From an uncultured Lachnospiraceae bacterium (GTDB lineage: Bacteria > Bacillota > Clostridia > Lachnospirales > Lachnospiraceae): a stretch of 8,234 nt of DNA. The translations under genes and the position numbers were made by a program. The stretch lies in assembly GCA_945643825.1 (NCBI GenBank), contig CALZEZ010000047.1:1-8234 (forward strand), in the 5' to 3' direction. The notes beneath the pieces were generated by a model. That model made no database searches. It was not told where the DNA came from and was given only the letters and a program-made list of their open reading frames with translations. Every line of letters starts with the position of its first letter. The first letter of the stretch is position 1. Of the stretch, positions 1 through 6,929 are shown in pieces.

Positions 1-1997
1 CTGTATTAACCGGACTTGGGATTGAGGATTTCCCTTCCGGGATTATAGCTGCCGGCGCAATGCTGCAATATCTGTTAGAAACCCAGAAGGTATCTCTTGA
101 TAACTTTACACATATCTATCCCTATCTTACCAGTAAATACATGCTGCTCGACAGCTCGACAAGACGCAATCTTGAATTAACGGAAACCTTACGGGAGAAG
201 TGCAAGCGTGGTTCTCTTTTGTGGGTGCTTGACAAGACAAAAACGGCGATGGGAGCACGTACACTGCGTCATTATCTGGAGCAGCCACTGTTAGAAAAGG
301 AACAGATAGAAAACCGGCTTGATGCCATTGAAGCCTTCTGTAAAGCCTCCGTTTCCAGGGATGAGCTTCGTGAATATCTCAACCCTATTTATGATCTGGA
401 GCGACTTATGGGAAAAATCAGCTATAAAACAGCCAATCCCAGGGATCTTATCGCTCTTCGCAATTCCCTGCATATGCTTCCTGCTATCAAAATGGTGCTT
501 GGTGAATTCGAAGCAGATGAGCTTCATACGCTTTATGAGAACATTGATACTCTCGAGGATCTTTATCATCTGATTGATGCAAGTATCATGGAGGAGCCAC
601 CTATCTTGGTTCGTGATGGCGGAATCATAAAGGAAGGCTTTAACGAAACCATTGACCAGTTGAGGAATGCGAAAACCGAAGGAAAGAACTGGCTTGCCGC
701 CTTAGAAGAAGAGGACAGGGAACGCACCGGTATCAAGAACCTGCGAATTAAATATAACAAGGTTTTCGGATACTATTTTGAAGTGACCAATTCCTTTCTG
801 AATCTTGTGCCTGAGGACTATATACGCAAGCAAACCCTTACAAATGCCGAGCGCTTTACTACGCCGCGATTAAAGGAACTGGAGGATACAATCCTCAATG
901 CCGAGGATAAACTCTCTGCCTTAGAATATGAATGCTTCTGTCAGGTGCGCGATGCAATCAATGCTGAGATGGAAAGAATCCAACGCACAGCAAAAGCAAT
1001 TGCGAAGCTTGATGTCTATACCGATTTAGCATTTGTCAGTGAACGCAATCATTATACAAGACCAAGATTAAACACCAAGGGTACCATTGACATCAAGGGT
1101 GGAAGACATCCCGTCGTCGAGAAAATGATTGAACATGATTTATTTATTGAAAATGATACGTATCTGGATAATTCGAAGCACCAGATTGCAATAATAACCG
1201 GTCCGAATATGGCAGGAAAATCCACCTATATGCGGCAGACAGCCTTAATTGTCCTGCTTGCGCAGATTGGATGCTTTGTACCGGCAAAGAGTGCCAATAT
1301 CGGTATCGTGGATCGTATTTTTACAAGGGTCGGCGCTTCAGACGATCTGGCAAGCGGTCAAAGCACCTTCATGGTTGAAATGAACGAGGTTGCCAATATT
1401 CTTCGCAATGCCACGCCTAAGAGTCTGTTGATCCTTGATGAAATTGGACGTGGAACCTCTACCTTTGACGGCTTGAGTATTGCATGGGCTGTTGTTGAGC
1501 ATATTGCAAACAGAAAGCTTCTCGGTGCCAAGACCTTGTTCGCAACTCATTATCATGAGTTGACTGAGTTGGAGGGACGAATTGATAATGTAAACAATTA
1601 TTGTATTGCTGTCAAGGAGAAGGGTGATGATATCGTATTCTTACGCAAAATAGTTCAAGGTGGTGCTGATCGCAGCTATGGAATTCAGGTTGCCAAGCTG
1701 GCCGGAGTTCCAGATATGGTGATTGACAGGGCGAAGGAAATCATTGTTCAGCTGACAGACAACGATATTATTGAAAAGGTTCAATCCATCGCGGTTGCCG
1801 TGCCTAACGACACAAATGTTAAACCACGAATCAAAAAGCCCGACGCTATGGATATGGCGCAGTTCTCACTTTTTGATACCGTTACAGATGAGGATGTATT
1901 AAAGGAATTAACTGAAATAGATATTACAACCTTAACCCCACTAGATGCAATGAATACATTATATCGCCTTCAGAGTAAACTTAAGAACAGATGGTGA
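1..1997 (+). CDS. mutS: DNA mismatch repair protein MutS (5' end missing)
   Basis: MutS binds mismatches and small loops, then uses ATP to become a sliding clamp that recruits MutL. The frame is open from base 3, giving 664 residues before the TGA; the true start and the mismatch-reading domain I lie upstream, roughly 210 residues by comparison with remembered full-length MutS. What is present is the end of the connector domain (T-R-R-N-L-E-L junction near 160-180), the core/lever and clamp helices, then the ATPase. In the ATPase I see Walker A G-P-N-M-A-G-K-S-T (1200-1226), the S-G-Q-S-T-F-M-V-E-M signature (from 1353), Walker B L-D-E-I-G-R-G-T-S-T (Asp-Glu at 1437-1442) and T-H-Y-H-E (1545-1559). 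Near the C-terminus QFSLF (1860-1874) fits a sliding-clamp binding motif, followed by the short C-terminal helical segment. All ATPase residues are intact. The ATG at 60 is internal and is not the start. Confidence 0.97.
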   Translation, partial: VLTGLGIEDFPSGIIAAGAMLQYLLETQKVSLDNFTHIYPYLTSKYMLLDSSTRRNLELTETLREKCKRGSLLWVLDKTKTAMGARTLRHYLEQPLLEKEQIENRLDAIEAFCKASVSRDELREYLNPIYDLERLMGKISYKTANPRDLIALRNSLHMLPAIKMVLGEFEADELHTLYENIDTLEDLYHLIDASIMEEPPILVRDGGIIKEGFNETIDQLRNAKTEGKNWLAALEEEDRERTGIKNLRIKYNKVFGYYFEVTNSFLNLVPEDYIRKQTLTNAERFTTPRLKELEDTILNAEDKLSALEYECFCQVRDAINAEMERIQRTAKAIAKLDVYTDLAFVSERNHYTRPRLNTKGTIDIKGGRHPVVEKMIEHDLFIENDTYLDNSKHQIAIITGPNMAGKSTYMRQTALIVLLAQIGCFVPAKSANIGIVDRIFTRVGASDDLASGQSTFMVEMNEVANILRNATPKSLLILDEIGRGTSTFDGLSIAWAVVEHIANRKLLGAKTLFATHYHELTELEGRIDNVNNYCIAVKEKGDDIVFLRKIVQGGADRSYGIQVAKLAGVPDMVIDRAKEIIVQLTDNDIIEKVQSIAVAVPNDTNVKPRIKKPDAMDMAQFSLFDTVTDEDVLKELTEIDITTLTPLDAMNTLYRLQSKLKNRW

Positions 1998-2001
1998 TCT
2001 G

Positions 2002-2011
2002 AAGAAAGGAG
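2002..2011 (+). promoter_or_regulatory. Ribosome binding site of mutL
   Basis: AAGAAAGGAG lies 6 bases before the mutL ATG in the 20-base gap after mutS. It is the strongest Shine-Dalgarno sequence in the mismatch repair unit and fixes the mutL start at 2018. Confidence 0.85.
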
Positions 2012-2017
2012 TCTGCT

Positions 2018-3892
2018 ATGCCCAATATCAGAGTTTTAGATCACGATACAATTGATAAGATTGCCGCCGGGGAGGTAGTAGAACGCCCCTTGAGTGTCGT
2101 CAAAGAGCTGGTCGAAAATTCCATGGATGCCGGCGCAGATACCATCACGGTTGAAATCCGTGATGGCGGCATTGAATTTATTCGCGTAACTGACAATGGC
2201 TGCGGAATTGATGCGTCTCAGATTGCAACCGCATTTCTTAGACATGCAACCAGTAAGATACAGACAGCTGATGATCTGAATGCGGTAGAAAGTCTTGGTT
2301 TTCGAGGTGAGGCGCTTTCCAGTATTTCTGCTGTATCAAAAGTGGAACTGATCACCAAAACGAAGGAGGCACTCATAGGCTCCAGATACCTCTGCGAAGG
2401 GAATGAAGATCGTGCTATTGAGGAAATCGGTTCTCCTGATGGAACAACCATTATTGTTCGAAATCTGTTCTATAATGTCCCTGTACGCCGCAAATTTTTA
2501 AAGACAGCAACAACGGAGGGAAATTATGTTGTAGATCTGATGGAGCATCTCGCACTCAGCCATCCTGCTGTTTCTTTTAAATTTGTTGTCAATGGCAACG
2601 TAAGATTTCACACCTCAGGGAATGGCGATCTAAAGGAAGTTATCTATCGTATTTTTGGAAGGGAAACCACCTCTCAGCTACTTCCCATTGATTGTGAGAT
2701 TAGGGGAATGAAGATATCCGGCTACCTTGGGAAGCCTGCCATGAACAGAAGCAATCGAAATTATGAAATATATTTTGTTAATGGAAGATATATCCGTAGT
2801 GACGTCATTGCCAAAGCACTTGAGGATGGATATCAGAATTATTTGATGCTTCACAAATACCCTTTTGCAGTTCTTCATCTTGAGCTTGACACAGCATATG
2901 TGGATGTCAACGTTCATCCGACCAAGATGGATGTTCGTTTCACAGATGCCAGACAGGTTTTTGATTTTATTGCGAGCTCAGTTGAATCCACTCTGAAAGT
3001 ACATGAAATGATTCCGGATGTCTACCTGACCGCTCCGGAAAGGGAGCCTGTCGTAAAGGAACAGGTTCCTGAGCCGTTCGAACTGAATCGTATTCTGGCA
3101 TCTCCCCACCCCACACCTCAGCTGAAAACGTCTGATTCTGTATTTACTGTTGATTTTGAGGAGAAGGAACCCGTCAAGATAATAGAACCATCTGCATATC
3201 CAACGGTACAGGAGTCAGCACGCCCTTCGATCATAAAGGCAAAGGATGCTGTAATCATAGAAAAGCCTGTACAGATGGATCTGTTTGAGGAGAAGCTCTT
3301 AACAGCGGATGTACGTCATGAATACCACATTCTCGGGCAAATTTTCGATACCTATTGGATTGTGGCATTTCGCGACAAAATCTTTCTGATTGATCAGCAC
3401 GCCGCTCATGAAAAGGTTCGTTACGAAAGACTATTGAAAAACTTTAAAGAAAACACTTTATCCTCCCAATCCATTAATCCTCCTATTATTGTAACTTTGA
3501 CCGGTAAAGAGGAGAGTGCCCTCAAGGAGTACTACCGCTATTTTACGGAATTGGGCTTCGAAATAGAAGAATTTGGTGGTAACTCCTACGCAATTCGGGC
3601 TGTACCAACCGATTTATATGGTTGTAGTGAAAAACAGTTCTTTACAGAGATTCTTGATGAGCTGCTGCAGGGTCCTCCAAACGGAACAGCCGATGTCATT
3701 CGCTTAAAAATTGCATCCATGTCATGCAAAGCAGCTATAAAGGGCAATATGCGATTCTCGACGACAGAAATGGAAGCCTTAATTGATGAGCTTCTCACAC
3801 TGGAGAATCCATATAACTGTCCTCACGGACGACCGACAATTGTAACTCTGAGTAAATATGAAATAGAAAAGAAATTTAAGAGAATCCTATAA
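2018..3892 (+). CDS. mutL: DNA mismatch repair endonuclease MutL
   Basis: MutL couples MutS mismatch recognition to strand incision. This 624-residue protein has the usual length. The N-terminal GHKL ATPase shows the catalytic Glu30 and Mg-binding Asn34 in K-E-L-V-E-N-S, Asp59 in D-N-G-C-G-I, and G-F-R-G-E-A-L at 94-100. A variable linker runs from about 330 to 430. The C-terminal dimerisation domain carries the metal-dependent endonuclease motif D-Q-H-A-x2-E-x4-E (residues 459-470, bases 3392-3427), S-C-K-A-A-I-K-G (569-576) and C-P-H-G-R-P (601-606), ending in F-K-R. This is the nicking type found in bacteria without MutH. A QMDLF motif at 419-423 in the linker, and Q-S-I-N-P-P at 484-489 at the place of the known clamp-contact segment, are candidate sliding-clamp contacts. 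The gene follows mutS by 20 bases and has a strong ribosome binding site. Confidence 0.98.
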   Translation: MPNIRVLDHDTIDKIAAGEVVERPLSVVKELVENSMDAGADTITVEIRDGGIEFIRVTDNGCGIDASQIATAFLRHATSKIQTADDLNAVESLGFRGEALSSISAVSKVELITKTKEALIGSRYLCEGNEDRAIEEIGSPDGTTIIVRNLFYNVPVRRKFLKTATTEGNYVVDLMEHLALSHPAVSFKFVVNGNVRFHTSGNGDLKEVIYRIFGRETTSQLLPIDCEIRGMKISGYLGKPAMNRSNRNYEIYFVNGRYIRSDVIAKALEDGYQNYLMLHKYPFAVLHLELDTAYVDVNVHPTKMDVRFTDARQVFDFIASSVESTLKVHEMIPDVYLTAPEREPVVKEQVPEPFELNRILASPHPTPQLKTSDSVFTVDFEEKEPVKIIEPSAYPTVQESARPSIIKAKDAVIIEKPVQMDLFEEKLLTADVRHEYHILGQIFDTYWIVAFRDKIFLIDQHAAHEKVRYERLLKNFKENTLSSQSINPPIIVTLTGKEESALKEYYRYFTELGFEIEEFGGNSYAIRAVPTDLYGCSEKQFFTEILDELLQGPPNGTADVIRLKIASMSCKAAIKGNMRFSTTEMEALIDELLTLENPYNCPHGRPTIVTLSKYEIEKKFKRIL

Positions 3893-3896
3893 TTCC

Positions 3897-4865
3897 ATGA
3901 CTGAAAAGAAACCTTTAATAATACTAACCGGTCCAACGGCCGTCGGGAAAACAGCTCTTTCCATTGCCCTTGCCAAAAGTGTTGATGCCGAAATCATATC
4001 AGCAGATTCCATGCAGGTATATCGAGGAATGGATATCGGCTCTGCAAAGATTACAGAAGAAGAGAAGCAGGGTATTCCTCACTATCTGATTGATGTTCTA
4101 GAACCGACAGAGGAATTCAATGTAGTAATCTTTCAAAAAATGGCCAAGGAGGCTATGAACAATATTTATCAACGCAACAAAATTCCTCTCATTGTAGGTG
4201 GAACCGGCTTTTATATTCAAGCTCTCCTCTATGATATAGATTTTACGGAGAATGGAGCAGATCACACCTACCGGAGACAATTAGAACAAATTGCAGCATG
4301 CGAAAATGGGGCATCTATTTTACACAATATGCTTGAGAAAGTAGACCCACTCTCCGCAGAGGTGATCCATGCCAACAACAGCAAACGTGTCATTCGCGCC
4401 CTGGAATACTACCGTGAAACCGGCCAGCCCATCTCAGAACATAACGAGGAACAGCGCATGAAGCAGTCCCCGTTCAATTTCTGCTATTTCTGTCTGACTG
4501 ACGACAGGGCACTTATTTATGACAGAATTGAGAAGCGGGTGGACCAAATGTTTACAGACGGCCTTGTTGATGAAGTACGGCTGCTGCGGGACAAGGGCTG
4601 TGACAGAAGTCTTATTTCCATGCAGGGCTTAGGATATAAAGAAATTCTGAGTTTTCTGGATGGTGAGATCTCCTTAGAGGAAGCAGATTACCTGATCAAA
4701 CGCGATACCAGACATTTTGCGAAGCGTCAGCTTACCTGGTTTAACAGAGAACGGGATATCACCTGGATTGACCGTCAGCTTCTGGGAAACGACACCCAGA
4801 CACTTTTACAATTTATGCTTTCCTCATTAGAAGAGAAAGATATCATATCACACGTTAGGAGTTAA
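3897..4865 (+). CDS. miaA: tRNA dimethylallyltransferase MiaA
   Basis: MiaA transfers the dimethylallyl group of DMAPP to N6 of A37 in tRNAs reading codons that begin with U; MiaB usually then adds the methylthio group. The 322-residue length is typical. Visible motifs are the P-loop G-P-T-A-V-G-K-T (12-19), D-S-M-Q-V-Y-R-G-M-D-I-G-S-A-K (37-51), G-G-T-G-F-Y (101-106), S-K-R-V-I-R-A-L-E (162-170), the Q-G-L-G-Y-K-E loop (243-249) and the C-terminal T-R-x-F-A-K-R-Q-x-T-W-F block (271-282). It begins 4 bases after the mutL stop with no good Shine-Dalgarno sequence, so translation is probably coupled to mutL. Linkage to mutL is common in bacteria. All key residues are present. Confidence 0.97.
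   Translation: MTEKKPLIILTGPTAVGKTALSIALAKSVDAEIISADSMQVYRGMDIGSAKITEEEKQGIPHYLIDVLEPTEEFNVVIFQKMAKEAMNNIYQRNKIPLIVGGTGFYIQALLYDIDFTENGADHTYRRQLEQIAACENGASILHNMLEKVDPLSAEVIHANNSKRVIRALEYYRETGQPISEHNEEQRMKQSPFNFCYFCLTDDRALIYDRIEKRVDQMFTDGLVDEVRLLRDKGCDRSLISMQGLGYKEILSFLDGEISLEEADYLIKRDTRHFAKRQLTWFNRERDITWIDRQLLGNDTQTLLQFMLSSLEEKDIISHVRS
4857..4861 (+). promoter_or_regulatory. Distant ribosome binding site of the YnbB-family gene
   Basis: AGGAG overlaps the last codons of miaA and sits 16 bases before the ATG at 4878, further than the usual 5-10. No ATG, GTG or TTG in frame lies between them, and an in-frame TAA (the miaA stop, 4863-4865) blocks extension upstream. So either this site is used inefficiently or translation is coupled to miaA termination. 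Confidence 0.45.
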
Positions 4866-4877
4866 CATAAAAATATT

Positions 4878-6170
4878 ATGTCAAACGATACAAGCAATTT
4901 ATTTGAAATTTATGAAAAAATGGGAATATCCAAACCTGTTTACGAATTTGGAAATAAAATCCTGGAACGGTTATCCGACCGATTTGCGCAGATTGATGCC
5001 ATAGCAGAATATAATCAATGTAAAGTTTTGCATGCCATGCAAAAAAATCACGTATCAGAGGCCTGTCTTTCAGGTACGACAGGATATGGATATAATGATC
5101 TTGGTCGAGATACTCTGGAACGGGTCTATGCTGATGTATTTCATACTGAGGATGCTTTGGTTCGCCCGCAGATTACTTGTGGAACACATGCATTAGCACT
5201 TGCTCTTATGAGCAATCTTCGCCCCGGCGATGAACTGCTTTCCCCTGTGGGTAAACCTTATGATACGCTGGAGGAGGTCATTGGTATACGCCCATCCAAG
5301 GGTTCTCTCGCAGAGTATGGCGTATCCTACCGTCAGGTAGATTTATTGCCGGACGGTAGCTTTGACTTCGAAAATATCAGAAAAGCAGTGAATGCAAAAA
5401 CCCACCTCGTTACGATACAACGCTCCAAGGGTTATCAGACAAGACCAACATTATCCGTAGAGCGAATTGGAGAGCTTATCCGTTTCATAAAGGAAATCAA
5501 ACCGGATGTCATTTGTATGGTGGACAATTGCTATGGTGAATTCGTGGAAATAATAGAACCGACCGATGTGGGTGCAGATATGGCTGTTGGTTCACTGATT
5601 AAAAACCCCGGTGGCGGGCTTGCTCCTATCGGAGGATATATCGTCGGAACAAGGGAATGTGTCGAAAATGCTGCATATCGTCTGACATCACCGGGACTAG
5701 GCAAGGAGGTTGGTGCTTCCCTTGGAATACTAAACTCCCTTTATCAAGGCTTTTTCCTTGCTCCCACGGTAACGGCAGGTGCACTAAAAGGAGCGGTCTT
5801 TGCAGCCAGTGTCTATGAAGAGCTTGGCTTTGCATGTGTACCTGACGCCTCTGAACCAAGATATGATATTATTCAGGCGATTACCTTTCATAACCCGGAG
5901 GGGCTCATCGCCTTCTGCGAAGGAATTCAGGCTGCTGCACCGGTTGACAGCTTTGTTGTTCCCGAGCCCTGGGATATGCCCGGCTATGATGCCAAGGTAA
6001 TTATGGCTGCCGGTGCCTTCGTATCCGGAAGTTCAATCGAGCTTTCGGCAGATGGCCCGCTAAAGGAGCCCTACGCCGTCTATTTCCAGGGTGGATTGAC
6101 CTGGCCTCATGCTAAGTTCGGAATTTATAAAACTTTGCAGAAAATGCAAGAAACTTTTCATTTTTTTTAA
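4878..6170 (+). CDS. ynbB: PLP-dependent methionine gamma-lyase family protein (YnbB / 'aluminium resistance' family)
   Basis: This 430-residue protein is a fold-type I pyridoxal-phosphate enzyme of the family annotated as methionine gamma-lyase-like or aluminium resistance protein. The PLP Schiff-base lysine is very likely Lys242 in S-L-I-K-N-P-G-G-G (239-247), and Asp216 in M-V-D-N-C-Y-G-E probably holds the pyridine nitrogen. The glycine-rich T-T-G-Y-G-Y-N-D (67-74) and C-G-T-H-A-L (101-106) segments fit the substrate and phosphate-binding parts, and G-K-P-Y-D-T-L-E-E-V-I-G is a family hallmark as I remember it. The physiological reaction is not settled; C-S lyase activity is inferred from the family name only. 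The gene lies 12 bases after miaA and in the same reading frame, probably in the same unit. In several Firmicutes hfq sits next to miaA; here there is no room for it. The start is the first ATG after the in-frame miaA stop. Confidence 0.92.
   Translation: MSNDTSNLFEIYEKMGISKPVYEFGNKILERLSDRFAQIDAIAEYNQCKVLHAMQKNHVSEACLSGTTGYGYNDLGRDTLERVYADVFHTEDALVRPQITCGTHALALALMSNLRPGDELLSPVGKPYDTLEEVIGIRPSKGSLAEYGVSYRQVDLLPDGSFDFENIRKAVNAKTHLVTIQRSKGYQTRPTLSVERIGELIRFIKEIKPDVICMVDNCYGEFVEIIEPTDVGADMAVGSLIKNPGGGLAPIGGYIVGTRECVENAAYRLTSPGLGKEVGASLGILNSLYQGFFLAPTVTAGALKGAVFAASVYEELGFACVPDASEPRYDIIQAITFHNPEGLIAFCEGIQAAAPVDSFVVPEPWDMPGYDAKVIMAAGAFVSGSSIELSADGPLKEPYAVYFQGGLTWPHAKFGIYKTLQKMQETFHFF
6134..6168 (+). 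terminator. Possible weak terminator at the end of the YnbB-family gene
   Basis: A short stem (TTTGCA 6134-6139 with TGCAAG 6145-6150, GAAAA loop, one T-G pair) is followed after ten bases by a run of eight T (6161-6168) that contains the start of the stop codon. The stem is short and the T run is not directly adjacent, so termination, if any, would be partial. Its position just before the radC promoter is what makes it worth listing. Confidence 0.25.
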
Positions 6171-6171
6171 G

Positions 6172-6200
6172 TGTACAGTCTCCCCAAATTGTGTTAAAAT
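6172..6200 (+). promoter_or_regulatory. Vegetative sigma-factor promoter upstream of radC
   Basis: TGTACA (6172-6177, 4 of 6 match to TTGACA), a spacer of exactly 17 bases, and TAAAAT (6195-6200, 5 of 6 match to TATAAT) with a TG one base before it (6192-6193) make an extended -10 promoter. Transcription would start near 6206-6208, leaving a leader of only about 14 bases before the radC ATG. It lies in the largest intergenic gap of the window and would separate the mismatch repair/miaA unit from radC-mreB-mreC. Confidence 0.6.
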
Positions 6201-6220
6201 AACTAAGATTATGGGATGAT

Positions 6221-6913
6221 ATGGTAGGAGAGGGAAAGTGTGATACTATCTTACCCTATGAAAAATTTACAATGTATGGTCCGGAGTCTTTAACAGATGC
6301 AGAATTACTGGCAATTATCATAAGAACCGGAACAAAAGAAAAAACAGCTCTACAGATTGGAGAGGAGATTCTGGCATTAAAAGCCAGTCAGACCGGCAAA
6401 AACTCCATATTAAGCCTCTGTGAGCTCACGTTGGAAGAATTATTGAAGGTTGATGGAATTGGTGAAGTAAAGGCGGTTAAACTAAAATGTATTGCCGAAC
6501 TGTCCCGCAGAATCTGGCTGACACATAACAAGGATCGCCTGAATTTCTCAAAGCCCTCCACTATAGCTGCCTATTATATGGAGAATCTTCGCCATGCAAA
6601 GAAGGAACAGGCTATTCTGTTATCCCTTAACTCAAAATGTGAGTTGTTAAAGGAAACCATGCTTTCATTAGGCACTGTAAATATGTCTCTGGTATCACCA
6701 CGAGAATTGTTTTTGCAGGCACTAAAGGATGAGGCATCCAATGTTATCCTGATACATAATCATCCAAGTGGTGACCCGACACCAAGTAAGGCTGATTATG
6801 AACTGACAAAACAGCTTATGGCAGCCGGTGAGCTGTTGCGTATTCCATTACTTGATCATATTATTATCGGTGATCAATGTTATACAAGCTTTAAGGAATC
6901 AAAATGCATATAA
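6221..6913 (+). CDS. radC: RadC family MPN+/JAMM domain protein
   Basis: This 230-residue protein has the normal RadC layout: an N-terminal UPF0758 region (P-Y-E-K-F-x2-Y-G-P-E-S-L-T-D-A-E-L-L), a helix-hairpin-helix (L-L-K-V-D-G-I-G-E-V-K-A-V-K-L, 74-88), then an MPN+/JAMM metalloprotease-like domain. The zinc motif is H-N-H-P-S-G-D-P-T-P-S-K-A-D (179-192), giving the two histidines 179 and 181, Ser189 and Asp192; Glu145 is a candidate catalytic glutamate. Despite its name the family's role in DNA repair is not established and no protease substrate is known. It is the first gene after the promoter at 6172-6200 and lies upstream of mreB, a pairing common in Firmicutes. The start at 6221 is the only standard start codon after the in-frame TAA at 6200-6202 that keeps the whole N-terminal region, but its ribosome binding site is poor. 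Confidence 0.94.
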   Translation: MVGEGKCDTILPYEKFTMYGPESLTDAELLAIIIRTGTKEKTALQIGEEILALKASQTGKNSILSLCELTLEELLKVDGIGEVKAVKLKCIAELSRRIWLTHNKDRLNFSKPSTIAAYYMENLRHAKKEQAILLSLNSKCELLKETMLSLGTVNMSLVSPRELFLQALKDEASNVILIHNHPSGDPTPSKADYELTKQLMAAGELLRIPLLDHIIIGDQCYTSFKESKCI

Positions 6914-6914
6914 G

Positions 6915-6921
6915 AAAGGGG
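6915..6921 (+). promoter_or_regulatory. Ribosome binding site of mreB (selects a TTG start)
   Basis: AAAGGGG starts just after the radC stop and lies 8 bases before the TTG at 6930. This spacing, and the match of the resulting N-terminus to MreB, fix the TTG as the start instead of the in-frame ATG at 6828 inside radC. Confidence 0.85.
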
Positions 6922-6929
6922 TATCTATT

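Noticed and set aside
60..62. ATG at 60 as the start of mutS
   Set aside because: The frame is open from base 3 and the residues before it (G-L-G-I-E-D-F) match the MutS connector domain, so the gene begins upstream of the window.
2036..2917. Open frames of 60-80 codons on the minus strand across mutL, and similar ones in mutS, miaA, ynbB, radC and mreB
   Set aside because: All lie opposite well-conserved coding sequence, have no ribosome binding site that I can see, and their products resemble no known family.
5800..6000. A 66-codon + strand frame inside the YnbB-family gene and an 84-codon one inside mutS (319-573)
   Set aside because: They overlap strongly conserved frames and show no initiation signal; they are by-products of codon use.
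6828..6929. An N-terminal extension of MreB from the in-frame ATG at 6828
   Set aside because: It lies inside the conserved JAMM domain coding region of radC, adds residues unlike any MreB, and the TTG at 6930 has a well-spaced ribosome binding site and gives the family N-terminus.
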